Origin: CAVOEB01 sp965249645
GTDB taxonomy: Bacteria > Pseudomonadota > Alphaproteobacteria > UBA828 > JAPUJA01
Assembly: GCA_965249645.1 (NCBI GenBank)
Contig: CBDFML010000009.1
Location: 248,001 to 312,000, forward strand
DNA length: 64,000 nucleotides
Direction of reading: 5' to 3'
Positions within the stretch are counted from its first letter, which is position 1; every line of letters begins with the position of its first letter. The notes under the pieces are model-generated. The model ran no database searches and was not told where the DNA came from. It was given only the letters and a program-made list of their open reading frames with translations. Positions 16,796 to 27,022 of this stretch are shown one piece after another. The position numbers were made by a program, and so were the translations under genes.

Positions 16796-19141
16796 ATGTT
16801 CAGCTCCCGACGACGCAAAGTGCACGACGATCTGGCTGCCGCGGCTCTCGATGCCGCGTCCGAGCCGTGGCTGATCACCGCGCCCGACGGCACGGTGGCG
16901 GCAGCGGGCGACGCCTATGCGGGCCTGGCGAGCGTGGCCAAGCCCGCCGATGCGCCGCCGATCTACGACCTGTATCTCGATGACGCGTGGCGCTCCGGCA
17001 TCGCCAGACTCGGCAAGGCCGCGGTTCGCTCGGGCCGGGCCGCCGACGATATCGTGGCTCCCGCGATCAACGGCGATGCCGCTCGCCGCTATCGGGTCGA
17101 AAGCCGCACCATCGAAGCGATCGACGGCCATTTTCTGTGGCGGGTTCTCGACGTAACCCTCGAGCACGAGCAATCGGCGGCGTTGCGCGAGGAGGTCACC
17201 GGTCTTGCCGCTCTGCTCGACGGTGTGCCGGTCGGCATTTACGCCGTCGACGGCCAGGGTCGCTTCCGTTTCGTCAACCAGCGCTTCGCGGCGATGGTCG
17301 GGCGCTCGGTCGCCGAGCTCGTTGAAGGCGCGCTGGGACCGGGCGATCTGCTGGCCGAAGACGACCCGAGCGACGATGCCCGGGCGTTGATGCAGGGTGC
17401 GGCGGAGGAGATCGAGGCCGAGTTCCGCTTTCACGGGCCCGACGGCCGCCCCTGGCGGGCACGGGTCAGCCAGTCGCCCGCCCGGGACGGCGCGCCGGGG
17501 GCCTGCGCGGTGGTCACGCCCATGGCAGACGAGGCAGCGCTACCGGCGCCGGCCGGCGAGGACGCACCCCATCGCCTGCGCGGTCTGTTCGAGCGTGCGC
17601 CCACGGGCATCGCGTTGCTGGATTTCAACGGCCGGGTGCGCGAGGCCAACGCCGCATTTGAGCGCATGGTCGGAATCGAGGACGGCATCGGCGACCGGTC
17701 GCTGGCCGAGCTCGTGTCCGCCGAGGATCGCGACGAGGTCGAGCGGCGAATCGCCGATCTGGTGCGGGGCACCGACAATTCGACGCCGATCGAGGTCAGG
17801 CTCGCCGACGGCGCCGACCGCAATCTGCTTCTCTATCTTGCCAATCTCGATGCCGCCCAGGGTGATGAGACCGGTCTGGCGGCGCACCTGATCGACACCA
17901 CCGAGCAGAAGAAACTCGAGCTGCAATTCGCCCAGGCCCAGAAGATGCAGGCCGTGGGCCAGCTCGCGGGCGGCATCGCCCACGATTTCAACAATATCCT
18001 CACGGCAATTCTGGGCTTCTGCGACCTGCTGCTCATGCGCCACCAGGCGGGCGATCAATCCTTCTCCGACATCATGCAGGTCAAGCAGAACGCCAACCGC
18101 GCGACCAACCTCGTCCGCCAGCTTCTCGCCTTTTCGCGCCAGCAGACCCTGACCCCCCGGGTGCTGGCGATCACCGACGTCCTGGCCGAGCTGACCAGCC
18201 TGCTGCGGCGCCTGATCGGCGAAAGCATCGAATTCCGTCTGGTTCACGAGCGCGACCTGTGGCAGGTCAAGGTCGATCAGGGGCCGTTCGAGCAGGTCAT
18301 CATCAACCTCGCGGTCAACGCGCGCGACGCCATGGAGGGTACCGGCGCCCTGACCATCCGCACCGAGAACGTGCGCGGCGCCGAGTGGGCCGGAACCGGC
18401 AGCGAGCTGCTCCCCGACGGGGAATTCGTCCTGATCGAAGTCAAGGATGCCGGCTGCGGCATATCGCTGGAGGACAGCAGCAAGATCTTCGAGCCGTTCT
18501 TCACGACCAAGGATGTCGGTGCCGGTACCGGGCTTGGCCTGTCGACCGTCTACGGTATCGTCAAGCAGTTCAGCGGCTATATCTTCGTTGACAGCCAGCT
18601 GGGCGAGGGCACGACCTTCTACGTCTTCCTGCCGCGCTATCGGCCGGCCGACGATGCCGAGGCCGGAGCCGAAGCGCAAGACGCCGCGGAGGCGGCTGAC
18701 ACCACGGGTGAGCCGGGCGCCGATTCCGCGGGACGGGAGAACGCGATCCCGCGCGATCTTACGGGCAAGGGCACGATCCTGCTGGTCGAGGACGAAGAGG
18801 CGGTTCGTCTGTTCGGCGCGCGCGCGCTGCGCAACAAGGGCTACACCGTGCTCGAAGCGGACAGCGGCGACTCGGCCCTCGAGCTGCTCGCCTCGTGCGA
18901 GGAGCGCATCGACATGCTGGTCACGGACGTCGTCATGCCGCGGATGGACGGGCCGACCCTGATGGGCCATGTGCGCCGCTCCAATCCCGATATCCAGGTC
19001 GTCTTCATCTCCGGCTATGCGGAGGATATCTTCCGCGACGAGCTTGAGAACGACGAGACCATCAACTTCCTCGCCAAGCCTTTTTCGATCCGTGAACTGG
19101 CTGCCAAGGTGAAGGAAGTCATGGCCGCCGAGTCCCCGTAA
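16796..19141 (+). CDS. cckA: hybrid histidine kinase CckA
   Basis: 781 residues. CckA phosphorylates ChpT, and through it CtrA, in the alphaproteobacterial cell-cycle circuit. Order: a PAS-like N-terminal region (about 20-125), a PAS domain beginning LLDGVPVGIYAVDGQGRF (about 140-240), another beginning LFERAPTGIALLDFNGRV (about 262-370), the HisKA helix GQLAGGIAHDFNNILTAILG with phosphoacceptor His396, an ATPase domain (NLAVNARDAME, GTGLGLSTVYGIV), and a C-terminal receiver with Asp711 in LVTDVVMPRMDG. Position after flhB and before recA is conserved among relatives. Oddly, I see no N-terminal transmembrane helices, which Caulobacter CckA has, so this version may be cytoplasmic. Confidence 0.9.
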   Translation: MFSSRRRKVHDDLAAAALDAASEPWLITAPDGTVAAAGDAYAGLASVAKPADAPPIYDLYLDDAWRSGIARLGKAAVRSGRAADDIVAPAINGDAARRYRVESRTIEAIDGHFLWRVLDVTLEHEQSAALREEVTGLAALLDGVPVGIYAVDGQGRFRFVNQRFAAMVGRSVAELVEGALGPGDLLAEDDPSDDARALMQGAAEEIEAEFRFHGPDGRPWRARVSQSPARDGAPGACAVVTPMADEAALPAPAGEDAPHRLRGLFERAPTGIALLDFNGRVREANAAFERMVGIEDGIGDRSLAELVSAEDRDEVERRIADLVRGTDNSTPIEVRLADGADRNLLLYLANLDAAQGDETGLAAHLIDTTEQKKLELQFAQAQKMQAVGQLAGGIAHDFNNILTAILGFCDLLLMRHQAGDQSFSDIMQVKQNANRATNLVRQLLAFSRQQTLTPRVLAITDVLAELTSLLRRLIGESIEFRLVHERDLWQVKVDQGPFEQVIINLAVNARDAMEGTGALTIRTENVRGAEWAGTGSELLPDGEFVLIEVKDAGCGISLEDSSKIFEPFFTTKDVGAGTGLGLSTVYGIVKQFSGYIFVDSQLGEGTTFYVFLPRYRPADDAEAGAEAQDAAEAADTTGEPGADSAGRENAIPRDLTGKGTILLVEDEEAVRLFGARALRNKGYTVLEADSGDSALELLASCEERIDMLVTDVVMPRMDGPTLMGHVRRSNPDIQVVFISGYAEDIFRDELENDETINFLAKPFSIRELAAKVKEVMAAESP

Positions 19142-19203
19142 GGGGCCTGCGAGAGGCGGGAGGAATTTTCCTCCGCCACCCACTCCACCGGTCGGAATCA
19201 CCG

Positions 19204-19218
19204 GAACATACACCGAAC
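19204..19218 (+). promoter_or_regulatory. LexA (SOS) box upstream of recA
   Basis: An exact GAAC-N7-GAAC (spacer ATACACC), the alphaproteobacterial LexA operator, 135 bases before the recA start in an AT-rich promoter region. A weaker match, GAAC-N7-GTAC, lies at 19273-19287. Together they indicate SOS control of recA. Confidence 0.8.
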
Positions 19219-19353
19219 GAACCTGATTTTTCCTGTTTTCTTTCAACATATTATATTTTTTGTTGCAAAATAGAACAAACCATGTACGACTGATCCGTCC
19301 AGAGGCACGTTGAAACGCCCGAGGGGCTGTGAAATAAGAAGGAGGGTCAGACG

Positions 19354-20463
<1,110 letters not shown>

Positions 20464-20683
20464 CCTCTTCCGCGAGGGCCCGCGGCATGCTGCGCGGCCC
20501 CCTCCGCTGCTCTTCCTTGCGGCGTCCTGTGCCCGACCGGCGCGGGGCGCCATTTTCTTTGGCCCTCGCCGCCCGGCCTGCGCTGGACAGCGCTCTGGGG
20601 CCACGGTAAAAGCGGGCGACGTCCCGGGACGGGTCGGCCGGACGGTCCGGCCGGTCGAAGTTGCGCGGGGGCGAACGGAACCG

Positions 20684-23347
20684 ATGTCCAGCGTCAACGA
20701 TATCCGCACGCAGTTTCTCGACTATTTCGCGGACCACGGGCACGAGACCGTGGCGTCGGGGCCGCTCGTGCCCCACAACGATCCGAGCCTGATGTTTACC
20801 AACGCGGGCATGGTCCAGTTCAAGAACGTCTTCACCGGGGCGGAGAGCCGTGACTACAACCGTGCGGTCACGAGCCAGAAATGCGTCCGCGCGGGCGGCA
20901 AGCACAACGATCTCGACAATGTCGGCTACACCACCCGCCACCACACCTTCTTCGAGATGCTGGGAAATTTTTCGTTTGACGATTACTTCAAGGAACTCGC
21001 CATCGAACTCGCCTGGAAGCTGATCACCGTCGAGATGGCCCTGCCCGCTGATCGGGTCATGGTCACGGTCTATGCCGAGGACGACGTGGCGTTCGATCTG
21101 TGGCGAAAGATCGCCGGCCTGCCCGAATCGAAAGTCGTGCGTATCCCGACCAGCGACAATTTCTGGGCGATGGGCGATACCGGTCCCTGCGGGCCCTGTT
21201 CCGAGATCTTCTACGACCACGGCGAGGACATCCCCGGCGGTCCCCCGGGCAGTCCGGGCGAGGATGGCGACCGCTTCGTTGAAATCTGGAACCTCGTCTT
21301 CATGCAATACGAGCAGGTCACGCTCGACGAGCGGATCGAGCTGCCGAGCCCGTCGATCGACACGGGCATGGGCCTCGAGCGCATCGCGGCGGTGCTCCAG
21401 GGCGTGCACGACAATTACGAGACGGATTTGTTCCGCCGTCTGATCGAGGCGTCCGCCGAAGCCTCGGGCGCGGAGCCTCACGGTCCCCACGGCGTGTCCC
21501 ACCGGGTCGTCGCCGATCATCTGCGCGCATCGTGTTTCCTGATTGCCGACGGCGTGATGCCGTCGAACGAGGGGCGGGGCTATGTGCTGCGCCGGATCAT
21601 GCGCCGTGCCATGCGCCATGCGCACCTGATGGGGTGTGTCGAGCCGTTGATGTGGCGGCTCGTGCCCGCGCTGGTCGGCGAGATGGGTCAGGCCTTTCCC
21701 GAACTTGCCCGCGCCCAGGCGCTCATGCAGGAAACCCTCAAGCTCGAAGAAACCCGCTTCAAGCAGACCCTTGTCCGCGGCCTTGCGCTGCTCGAGGAAG
21801 AGACCGCGCGGCTGGGCGAAGGCGAAGCCCTGTCCGGCGAAGTCGCGTTCAAGCTCTACGACACCTTCGGGTTTCCCTACGACCTCACCGAGGACGCGCT
21901 TCGTGCCCAGGGCCGCACCGTCGACAAGGCCGGGTTCGACACGGCGATGGCGGCGCAGCGCGAAATGGCGCGGGCCGCCTGGGCAGGGTCGGGCGAGGCC
22001 GCAACCGAACAGGTCTGGTTCGAGATCCGCGAGGCTGCGGGCGCCACCGAGTTTCTGGGCTATGCGGTCGAGCATGCGGAAGCACGGATCGTCGCGCTGG
22101 TCGCCGACGGCAAGCCGGTCGAGACGGCGGAGGCACCGGCCGATCTTGCCGTTGTGTTCAACCAGACACCGTTCTACGGCGAATCGGGCGGCCAGATGGG
22201 CGATACGGGGACCATCCTCAGCGTCGAGGGCGCCGAGCTCGAGGTCACCGACACCCAGAAGAAGCTGGGCGATGTGCACGTCCATCTCGCCCGCCTGGTC
22301 AAGGGCCGCCTCAAAGCGGGCGACGCCGCAACCCTGGTGGTCGACCGGGCGCGCCGCGCGCGATTGCGGGCCAATCACTCGGCGACCCATCTGCTTCACG
22401 CCGCGCTCCGCGGCCAACTGGGCGAGCATGTCGCCCAGAAAGGCTCGCTGGTCGCGCCTGACCGCTTGCGCTTCGACATCAGCCATCCCGCGCCCCTCGA
22501 GGCCGCCGACATGGCGGCGGTGGAATCCGCGGTCAACGCCCAGATTCGGGCCAACCACGAGGTCGCGACCCATCTGATGAGCCCGGACGAGGCCACGGCC
22601 CACGGCGCGCTGGCTCTGTTCGGTGAGAAATACGGCGACGAGGTCCGGGTCGTCGAGATGGGGCGCGAGGACGAACACGCCTATTCCACGGAGCTGTGCG
22701 GCGGCACCCATGTCCGGCGCACCGGCGACATCGGCCTGTTCACGGTGGTCGGCGAAAGTGCGTTGGCTGCCGGCGTGCGCCGGATCGAGGCGCTCACCGG
22801 CGAGGCCGCGATCGAGTATCTGCGCGAGCAGGATACCCGGCTGCGGGCCGCCGCCGCCACGCTCAAGACCGCGCCCGGCGAGTTGGTGCCCCGCATCGAA
22901 GCGCTGGTCGAGGAGCGCAAGAAGCTTACGCGCGAACTGAGCGAGGCCCGCAAGCAGCTGGCTGCCGGCGGTGGCGGTGATGCGGGCGGCGAGACGAGCG
23001 AGGTGGAGGGTATTCGCGTTGTCGCCCGACGGCTCGACAACATCGCGGCCAAGGAGCTCAAGGGCCTGGTCGACGAGATGAAGAAGCAGGGCTCGGGTGT
23101 TTTCGCGGTGGCCGGCGAGGCGGAGGGCAAGGTGTCCCTCGTGGTCGGCGTCAGCGACGATCTCATCGGCCGGCTCGATGCCGTTGCCCTGGTTCGCGCG
23201 GGCGTCGTGGAGCTCGGCGGCAAGGGCGGCGGCGGGCGACCCGACATGGCGCAGGGCGGCGGCTCCGATGCCTCGAAGCTCGACGCCGCGTTTGCCGCGA
23301 TCGAGACAGCGATTGCCGAGGCGGTCGCCGGGCCGGGGTTGGCTTAG
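20684..23347 (+). CDS. alaS: alanyl-tRNA synthetase
   Basis: 887 residues, full length. It charges tRNA-Ala. Class II motifs are seen in LMFTNAGMVQFKNVFTGAES and RHHTFFEMLGNFSFDDYFKE; the editing domain has the zinc ligands in NHSATHLLHAALR and CGGTHVRRTGDIG; the C-terminal region has a coiled coil and a glycine-rich dimerisation domain. I chose the ATG at 20684 (MSSVNDIRTQFLDYF), which fits the family; a longer in-frame extension upstream is not conserved-looking. The last codons lie within the first unit of a 41-base tandem repeat. Confidence 0.97.
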   Translation: MSSVNDIRTQFLDYFADHGHETVASGPLVPHNDPSLMFTNAGMVQFKNVFTGAESRDYNRAVTSQKCVRAGGKHNDLDNVGYTTRHHTFFEMLGNFSFDDYFKELAIELAWKLITVEMALPADRVMVTVYAEDDVAFDLWRKIAGLPESKVVRIPTSDNFWAMGDTGPCGPCSEIFYDHGEDIPGGPPGSPGEDGDRFVEIWNLVFMQYEQVTLDERIELPSPSIDTGMGLERIAAVLQGVHDNYETDLFRRLIEASAEASGAEPHGPHGVSHRVVADHLRASCFLIADGVMPSNEGRGYVLRRIMRRAMRHAHLMGCVEPLMWRLVPALVGEMGQAFPELARAQALMQETLKLEETRFKQTLVRGLALLEEETARLGEGEALSGEVAFKLYDTFGFPYDLTEDALRAQGRTVDKAGFDTAMAAQREMARAAWAGSGEAATEQVWFEIREAAGATEFLGYAVEHAEARIVALVADGKPVETAEAPADLAVVFNQTPFYGESGGQMGDTGTILSVEGAELEVTDTQKKLGDVHVHLARLVKGRLKAGDAATLVVDRARRARLRANHSATHLLHAALRGQLGEHVAQKGSLVAPDRLRFDISHPAPLEAADMAAVESAVNAQIRANHEVATHLMSPDEATAHGALALFGEKYGDEVRVVEMGREDEHAYSTELCGGTHVRRTGDIGLFTVVGESALAAGVRRIEALTGEAAIEYLREQDTRLRAAAATLKTAPGELVPRIEALVEERKKLTRELSEARKQLAAGGGGDAGGETSEVEGIRVVARRLDNIAAKELKGLVDEMKKQGSGVFAVAGEAEGKVSLVVGVSDDLIGRLDAVALVRAGVVELGGKGGGGRPDMAQGGGSDASKLDAAFAAIETAIAEAVAGPGLA

Positions 23348-23453
23348 GGCGGCCGGCCCGAAATCAAAGAAGGCCGGGGTTGGCCTAGGGCGGCCGGCGC
23401 GTAATCGAAGAGGGCCCGAGATGGCTTAGGGCGGGAGCGGTCTCGCCTAGCCT
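23331..23453. repeat. three 41-base tandem repeats across the alaS 3' end
   Basis: Imperfect units begin at 23331, 23372 and 23413. The first contains the last alaS codons and its TAG stop; the second and third keep the GGTTGGCYTAGGG-like core, so the stop triplet is repeated. The third runs into the convergent icd stop codon. A related sequence recurs at 51906-51965. Confidence 0.85.
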
Positions 23454-24667
23454 TTCGCGAGCGCCGCGCCCAGCCCTTCGTCGATGGCGGTGAAGAAGTC
23501 GGCGGTGTTCAACCAGGGCTGGTCGGGGCCGATCAGCAGCGCCAGGTCCTTCGTCATCTTGCCCTGCTCGACGCACTCGACGCAGACCTTTTCCAGGGTC
23601 TCCGCGAAGCGCTGGAGCTCGGGCGAGGCGTCGAACTGGCCGCGGTAATAGAGCCCGCGGCTCCAGGCGAAGATCGAGGCGATCGGGTTGGTCGAGGTTT
23701 CCTGGCCGGCCTCGTGCTGGCGGTAATGGCGGGTGACCGTGCCGTGGGCGGCTTCCGCCTCGACCGTCTTGCCGTCGGGCGTCAGCAGCACCGAGGTCAT
23801 CAGCCCGAGCGAGCCGAAACCCTGCGCCAGGGTGTCCGACTGCACGTCGCCGTCGTAGTTCTTGCACGCCCAGACAAAGCCGCCGTTCCATTTTAGCGCG
23901 GCGGCGACCATGTCGTCGATCAGGCGATGCTCGTAGAGAATGCCCGCCGTCTCGAATCCGGTCTTGAACTCGGCATCGAAGACCTCTTGGAAGAGGTCCT
24001 TGAAGCGCCCGTCATAGGCCTTGAGAATCGTGTTCTTGGTCGAGAGGTAGACCGGCCAGCCTCGCTGCAGGCCGAAATTGAGGCAGGAGCACGCGAAACT
24101 GCGAATCGAGTCGTCGAGGTTGTACATGCCCAGCGCAACCCCGGCGTCGGGAAAGTCGAACACCTCGTACTCCACCGCCTCGCCGCCGTCGGCCGGGGTG
24201 AATGTCATGGTCAACCGGCCGGCGCCGGGAACCCGGAAATCCGTTGCCCGGTACTGGTCGCCGAACGCGTGGCGGCCGATCACGATGGGCTCGGTCCAGC
24301 CCGGCACCAGGCGCGGCACGTTGGTACAGATGATCGGCTCGCGAAACACCGTGCCACCAAGGATGTTGCGGATCGTGCCGTTGGGCGAACGCCACATTCT
24401 CTTGAGACCGAATTCCTCGACCCGCGCCTCGTCCGGCGTGATGGTTGCGCATTTCACGCCCACGCCATGGCGCTTGATCGCCTCGGCCGCGTCGATCGTC
24501 ACCTGGTCGTCCGTGGCGTCGCGATTCCCGACCGAGAGGTCGTAATACTCCAGATCGATATCGAGATAGGGCAGGATCAGGCGTTCGCGGATCCATTGCC
24601 AGATGATCCGCGTCATCTCGTCGCCGTCCAGCTCGACCACCGGTGTGGCGACCTTGATCTTCGTCAT
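23447..24667 (-). CDS. icd: NADP-dependent isocitrate dehydrogenase
   Basis: 406 residues of the eukaryote-like homodimeric type common in alphaproteobacteria. It converts isocitrate to 2-oxoglutarate and makes NADPH in the TCA cycle. MTKIKVATPVVELDGDEMTR at the start, WRSPNGTIRNILGGTVFREP for substrate binding, and EAAHGTVTRHYRQH for NADP binding are all intact. GGAGAGA precedes the ATG at 24667 by four bases. It is convergent with alaS and followed at some distance by the LOG gene on the other side. Confidence 0.97.
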   Translation of the reverse strand: MTKIKVATPVVELDGDEMTRIIWQWIRERLILPYLDIDLEYYDLSVGNRDATDDQVTIDAAEAIKRHGVGVKCATITPDEARVEEFGLKRMWRSPNGTIRNILGGTVFREPIICTNVPRLVPGWTEPIVIGRHAFGDQYRATDFRVPGAGRLTMTFTPADGGEAVEYEVFDFPDAGVALGMYNLDDSIRSFACSCLNFGLQRGWPVYLSTKNTILKAYDGRFKDLFQEVFDAEFKTGFETAGILYEHRLIDDMVAAALKWNGGFVWACKNYDGDVQSDTLAQGFGSLGLMTSVLLTPDGKTVEAEAAHGTVTRHYRQHEAGQETSTNPIASIFAWSRGLYYRGQFDASPELQRFAETLEKVCVECVEQGKMTKDLALLIGPDQPWLNTADFFTAIDEGLGAALAKG

Positions 24668-24767
24668 TCCGTCTCTCCTCGTTCACGCGTGGCGCGCAGC
24701 GCGGGGTCCCGACGGCGCGCACCATAGCATTGCGGCGAGCCGACGCAAGCCGCGCGGTTCGGTGCGC

Positions 24768-25352
24768 TCAGAGCCGCTCTGGGTGGCTTTCATGCCCGGG
24801 CGGTGCGGCGGCGCCGAGTGCGGCAAACAGGCCGTCGAGGTCGCCCGCCACCTGGTAGAGCGCACGGGCGTCCTTGCCCGTAAACCCGGCGCTCACCATA
24901 TGGTCGATGAGGTCGAGCAGCGGCCTCCAATAGCCCTCGTCATCGAGCAGAACCAGCGGCTTGTCGTGCAGGGCCAGCAGCTTCCAGGTGAGGATTTCGA
25001 TGGTCTCGTCCAGCGTGCCCAGCCCGCCGGGCAGCATCGCAAAGCCGTCCGCCAACTCGAACATGCGCTGCTTGCGCTCGTGCATCGAGGCAACCGTGAT
25101 CAGCTCGCTCAGGCCCTCGTGGGCGACCTCGAGCCGTCGCAGATGCTCGGGGATCACGCCGACCGCCGCGCCCCCTGCCGCGAGTGTCGCGTCCGCCAGC
25201 ACGCCCATCAGCCCGATCCGCCCACCGCCGTAAATCAGCCGGATACCGTTTGCCGCCAAGGCGCCGCCCAGGGCGTGCGCGAGGGCACGATGGGACGCCC
25301 CGTGACCGGTCTGCGAGCCGCAGAACACGGCGAGTGACTGGATGGTGGCCAT
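24768..25352 (-). CDS. LOG family phosphoribohydrolase
   Basis: 194 residues. LOG proteins cleave the ribose-phosphate from nucleoside 5'-monophosphates; some activate cytokinins, and bacterial ones are often mislabelled lysine decarboxylases. The signature PGGLGTLDE (P-G-G-x-G-T-x-x-E) is intact, as are IYGGGRIGLMG and the MHERKQRMFELADGF helix. The ATG at 25352 begins MATIQSLAVFCGSQTG, the expected nucleotide-binding strand; the frame upstream of it does not look coding. It diverges from the cytochrome c' gene. Confidence 0.88.
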   Translation of the reverse strand: MATIQSLAVFCGSQTGHGASHRALAHALGGALAANGIRLIYGGGRIGLMGVLADATLAAGGAAVGVIPEHLRRLEVAHEGLSELITVASMHERKQRMFELADGFAMLPGGLGTLDETIEILTWKLLALHDKPLVLLDDEGYWRPLLDLIDHMVSAGFTGKDARALYQVAGDLDGLFAALGAAAPPGHESHPERL

Positions 25353-25498
25353 GAGTGCCTCCGGGGATGGGCGGGCAGCATACACGGCGCGAGGCAACGA
25401 ATCCATGAACCCTCCGTGGTCGCGGCTTTGACCCTGCGCGCGGGGCGTTCTAGCCTGTCGGGATCTGCCGTGAACGGCCCTGCTCAGGAGACAATGCG

Positions 25499-25963
25499 AT
25501 GACACGCCCCCTTGCCACCCTGCTGCTTGCCGCGGCCCTGCTTGGCGCGCCGCTGGCGGCCTCCGAACTCGCCCGGGCCGACGAACCCGGCCCCGTGCTG
25601 GCCTACCGCGCCCAGGTCATGAAGGCATTGGGCAGCCATATCACCGCCCTGTTCGCGGTGCTCGACGGCGAGGTCGCCTATGACGCTCACCTCGCTGGGC
25701 ACGCGGCGGCGATGGCCGCGCTCGCGGAGATGATTCCCGACGCTTTTCCCGAGGGCAGTCTCGGCGGCGAGAGCCGGGCCAAGCCCGAGATCTGGCAGCA
25801 ATGGGACAAGTTCACTGCGGCTGCGGGCAACCTCGCCGCGGCGGCCGGTCGCCTCGAGGCGGCGGCCCGGGCGGGCGATTCGGCGGCCATCGGTGCCGAG
25901 GCGGGCGCCGTGGGCGACGCCTGCGGCGGCTGCCACAAGCCGTTCCGGATCAAGAAGGACTGA
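25499..25963 (+). CDS. class II cytochrome c (cytochrome c'/c-556 type)
   Basis: 154 residues with a signal peptide (hydrophobic to about residue 20, cleavage near ARA-DE). The mature protein is a four-helix bundle ending in the C-terminal heme-binding motif CGGCHKPFR (C-x-x-C-H), the hallmark of class II c-type cytochromes. It acts in the periplasm in electron transfer or NO/peroxide handling. AGGAG stands eight bases before the ATG. A di-heme cytochrome gene follows nine bases downstream, so the two are one operon. Confidence 0.9.
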   Translation: MTRPLATLLLAAALLGAPLAASELARADEPGPVLAYRAQVMKALGSHITALFAVLDGEVAYDAHLAGHAAAMAALAEMIPDAFPEGSLGGESRAKPEIWQQWDKFTAAAGNLAAAAGRLEAAARAGDSAAIGAEAGAVGDACGGCHKPFRIKKD

Positions 25964-25972
25964 GGCCGCCGC

Positions 25973-26911
25973 GTGCGGCGCCTGCTCGTCGCCGGCCGCG
26001 GCCCAGGAGTTATACGCACGGCGCTGCTCGGGGTCACGCTCCTCGGGGTGGCCCTGGCGGCAGCCGCTGCAACGGCGCAGGACGACGCGGCGATTGCGCG
26101 GGGCGACTATGTCTTTCGCGCGGCCGGATGCGAATCCTGTCACACCGATCGGGAAGGCGGCGGCGCGTGGCTCGCGGGCGGGCGAGTGCTCGAGTCCCCC
26201 GTCGGCCGCTTCGTTTCACCCAACATCACGCCCGATCCCGAAACCGGCATCGGCGGCTGGAGCGAGGCCGATCTCGCCCGCGCGTTGCGCCACGGCATCG
26301 CGCCCGACGGCGAGCACTACTATCCGGCGTTTCCCTACCCCGCCTACAGTGGCATGACCGACGCCGATATCAGCGCCCTCAAGGCCTTCCTCGATAGCGT
26401 TCCGGCGGTGCGCAACCCGACCGCGAGACACGAGCTTGCCTGGCCCTACAGCTGGCGAATCCTGCTCGGGGTCTGGAAGCTGTTCGGCTTCTCGCCCGGG
26501 CCATTCCAGTCCGAGCCTGCTCGCTCCGAGGCATGGAACCGGGGGGCCTATCTGGTCACCGTGCTCGGCCATTGCGGCGAATGCCACACGCCCCGGGGCT
26601 GGCTCGGGTTGTCTGACGAGGATCGGGCGCTGTCGGGCACCATGACGGGCCCCGACGGCAAGCGCGTGCCCAACATCACGCCCGATTCCGAGACCGGAAT
26701 CGGCGACTGGTCGTCTCGCGACGTCGTGCGTCTGCTGCGGCGCGGGTTCACTCCGGAGGGCGACGACGTCGAGGGCGCCATGTCCGAGGTCGTCGAGCAC
26801 GGCACCCGGCATCTGCATACCGACGACCTGGACGCGATCGCGGTCTATCTCCTCGGCTTGACCCCGATTCGCCACGCAACCTCTGCGCCGTCGTTGTCCG
26901 CGGCGCCGTGA
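25973..26911 (+). CDS. di-heme cytochrome c
   Basis: 312 residues starting at GTG. A hydrophobic signal segment (about residues 14-36) leads to two class I cytochrome c domains with CESCHTDREGG and CGECHTPRGW heme sites; each domain has a repeated VPNITPDSETGIGDWS-like segment and a methionine further on. This resembles the cytochrome subunits of membrane alcohol/aldehyde dehydrogenases, which pass electrons to quinone or oxidase. No dehydrogenase partner is adjacent; the sugar dehydrogenase at 4.8 kb is a conceivable but unproven donor. It is the second gene of the cytochrome pair. Confidence 0.88.
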   Translation: MRRLLVAGRGPGVIRTALLGVTLLGVALAAAAATAQDDAAIARGDYVFRAAGCESCHTDREGGGAWLAGGRVLESPVGRFVSPNITPDPETGIGGWSEADLARALRHGIAPDGEHYYPAFPYPAYSGMTDADISALKAFLDSVPAVRNPTARHELAWPYSWRILLGVWKLFGFSPGPFQSEPARSEAWNRGAYLVTVLGHCGECHTPRGWLGLSDEDRALSGTMTGPDGKRVPNITPDSETGIGDWSSRDVVRLLRRGFTPEGDDVEGAMSEVVEHGTRHLHTDDLDAIAVYLLGLTPIRHATSAPSLSAAP

Positions 26912-26967
26912 GCTGTCGCTGGGGGGTGCGAAAACCCTTGGATTCAGCGACTTTCCCGAGGTATGTC

Positions 26968-26997
26968 TTGGCGGTTTTGCGGGCGGTGGTGTATGTT
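26968..26997 (+). promoter_or_regulatory. possible sigma-70 promoter for the LysM gene
   Basis: TTGGCG, an 18-base spacer and TATGTT, ending 25 bases before the GTG start of the LysM gene. The match is moderate; it is the only clear candidate in the 111-base gap. Confidence 0.3.
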
Positions 26998-27022
26998 TTT
27001 TCATGACCGTTTGTGAGGGCCC

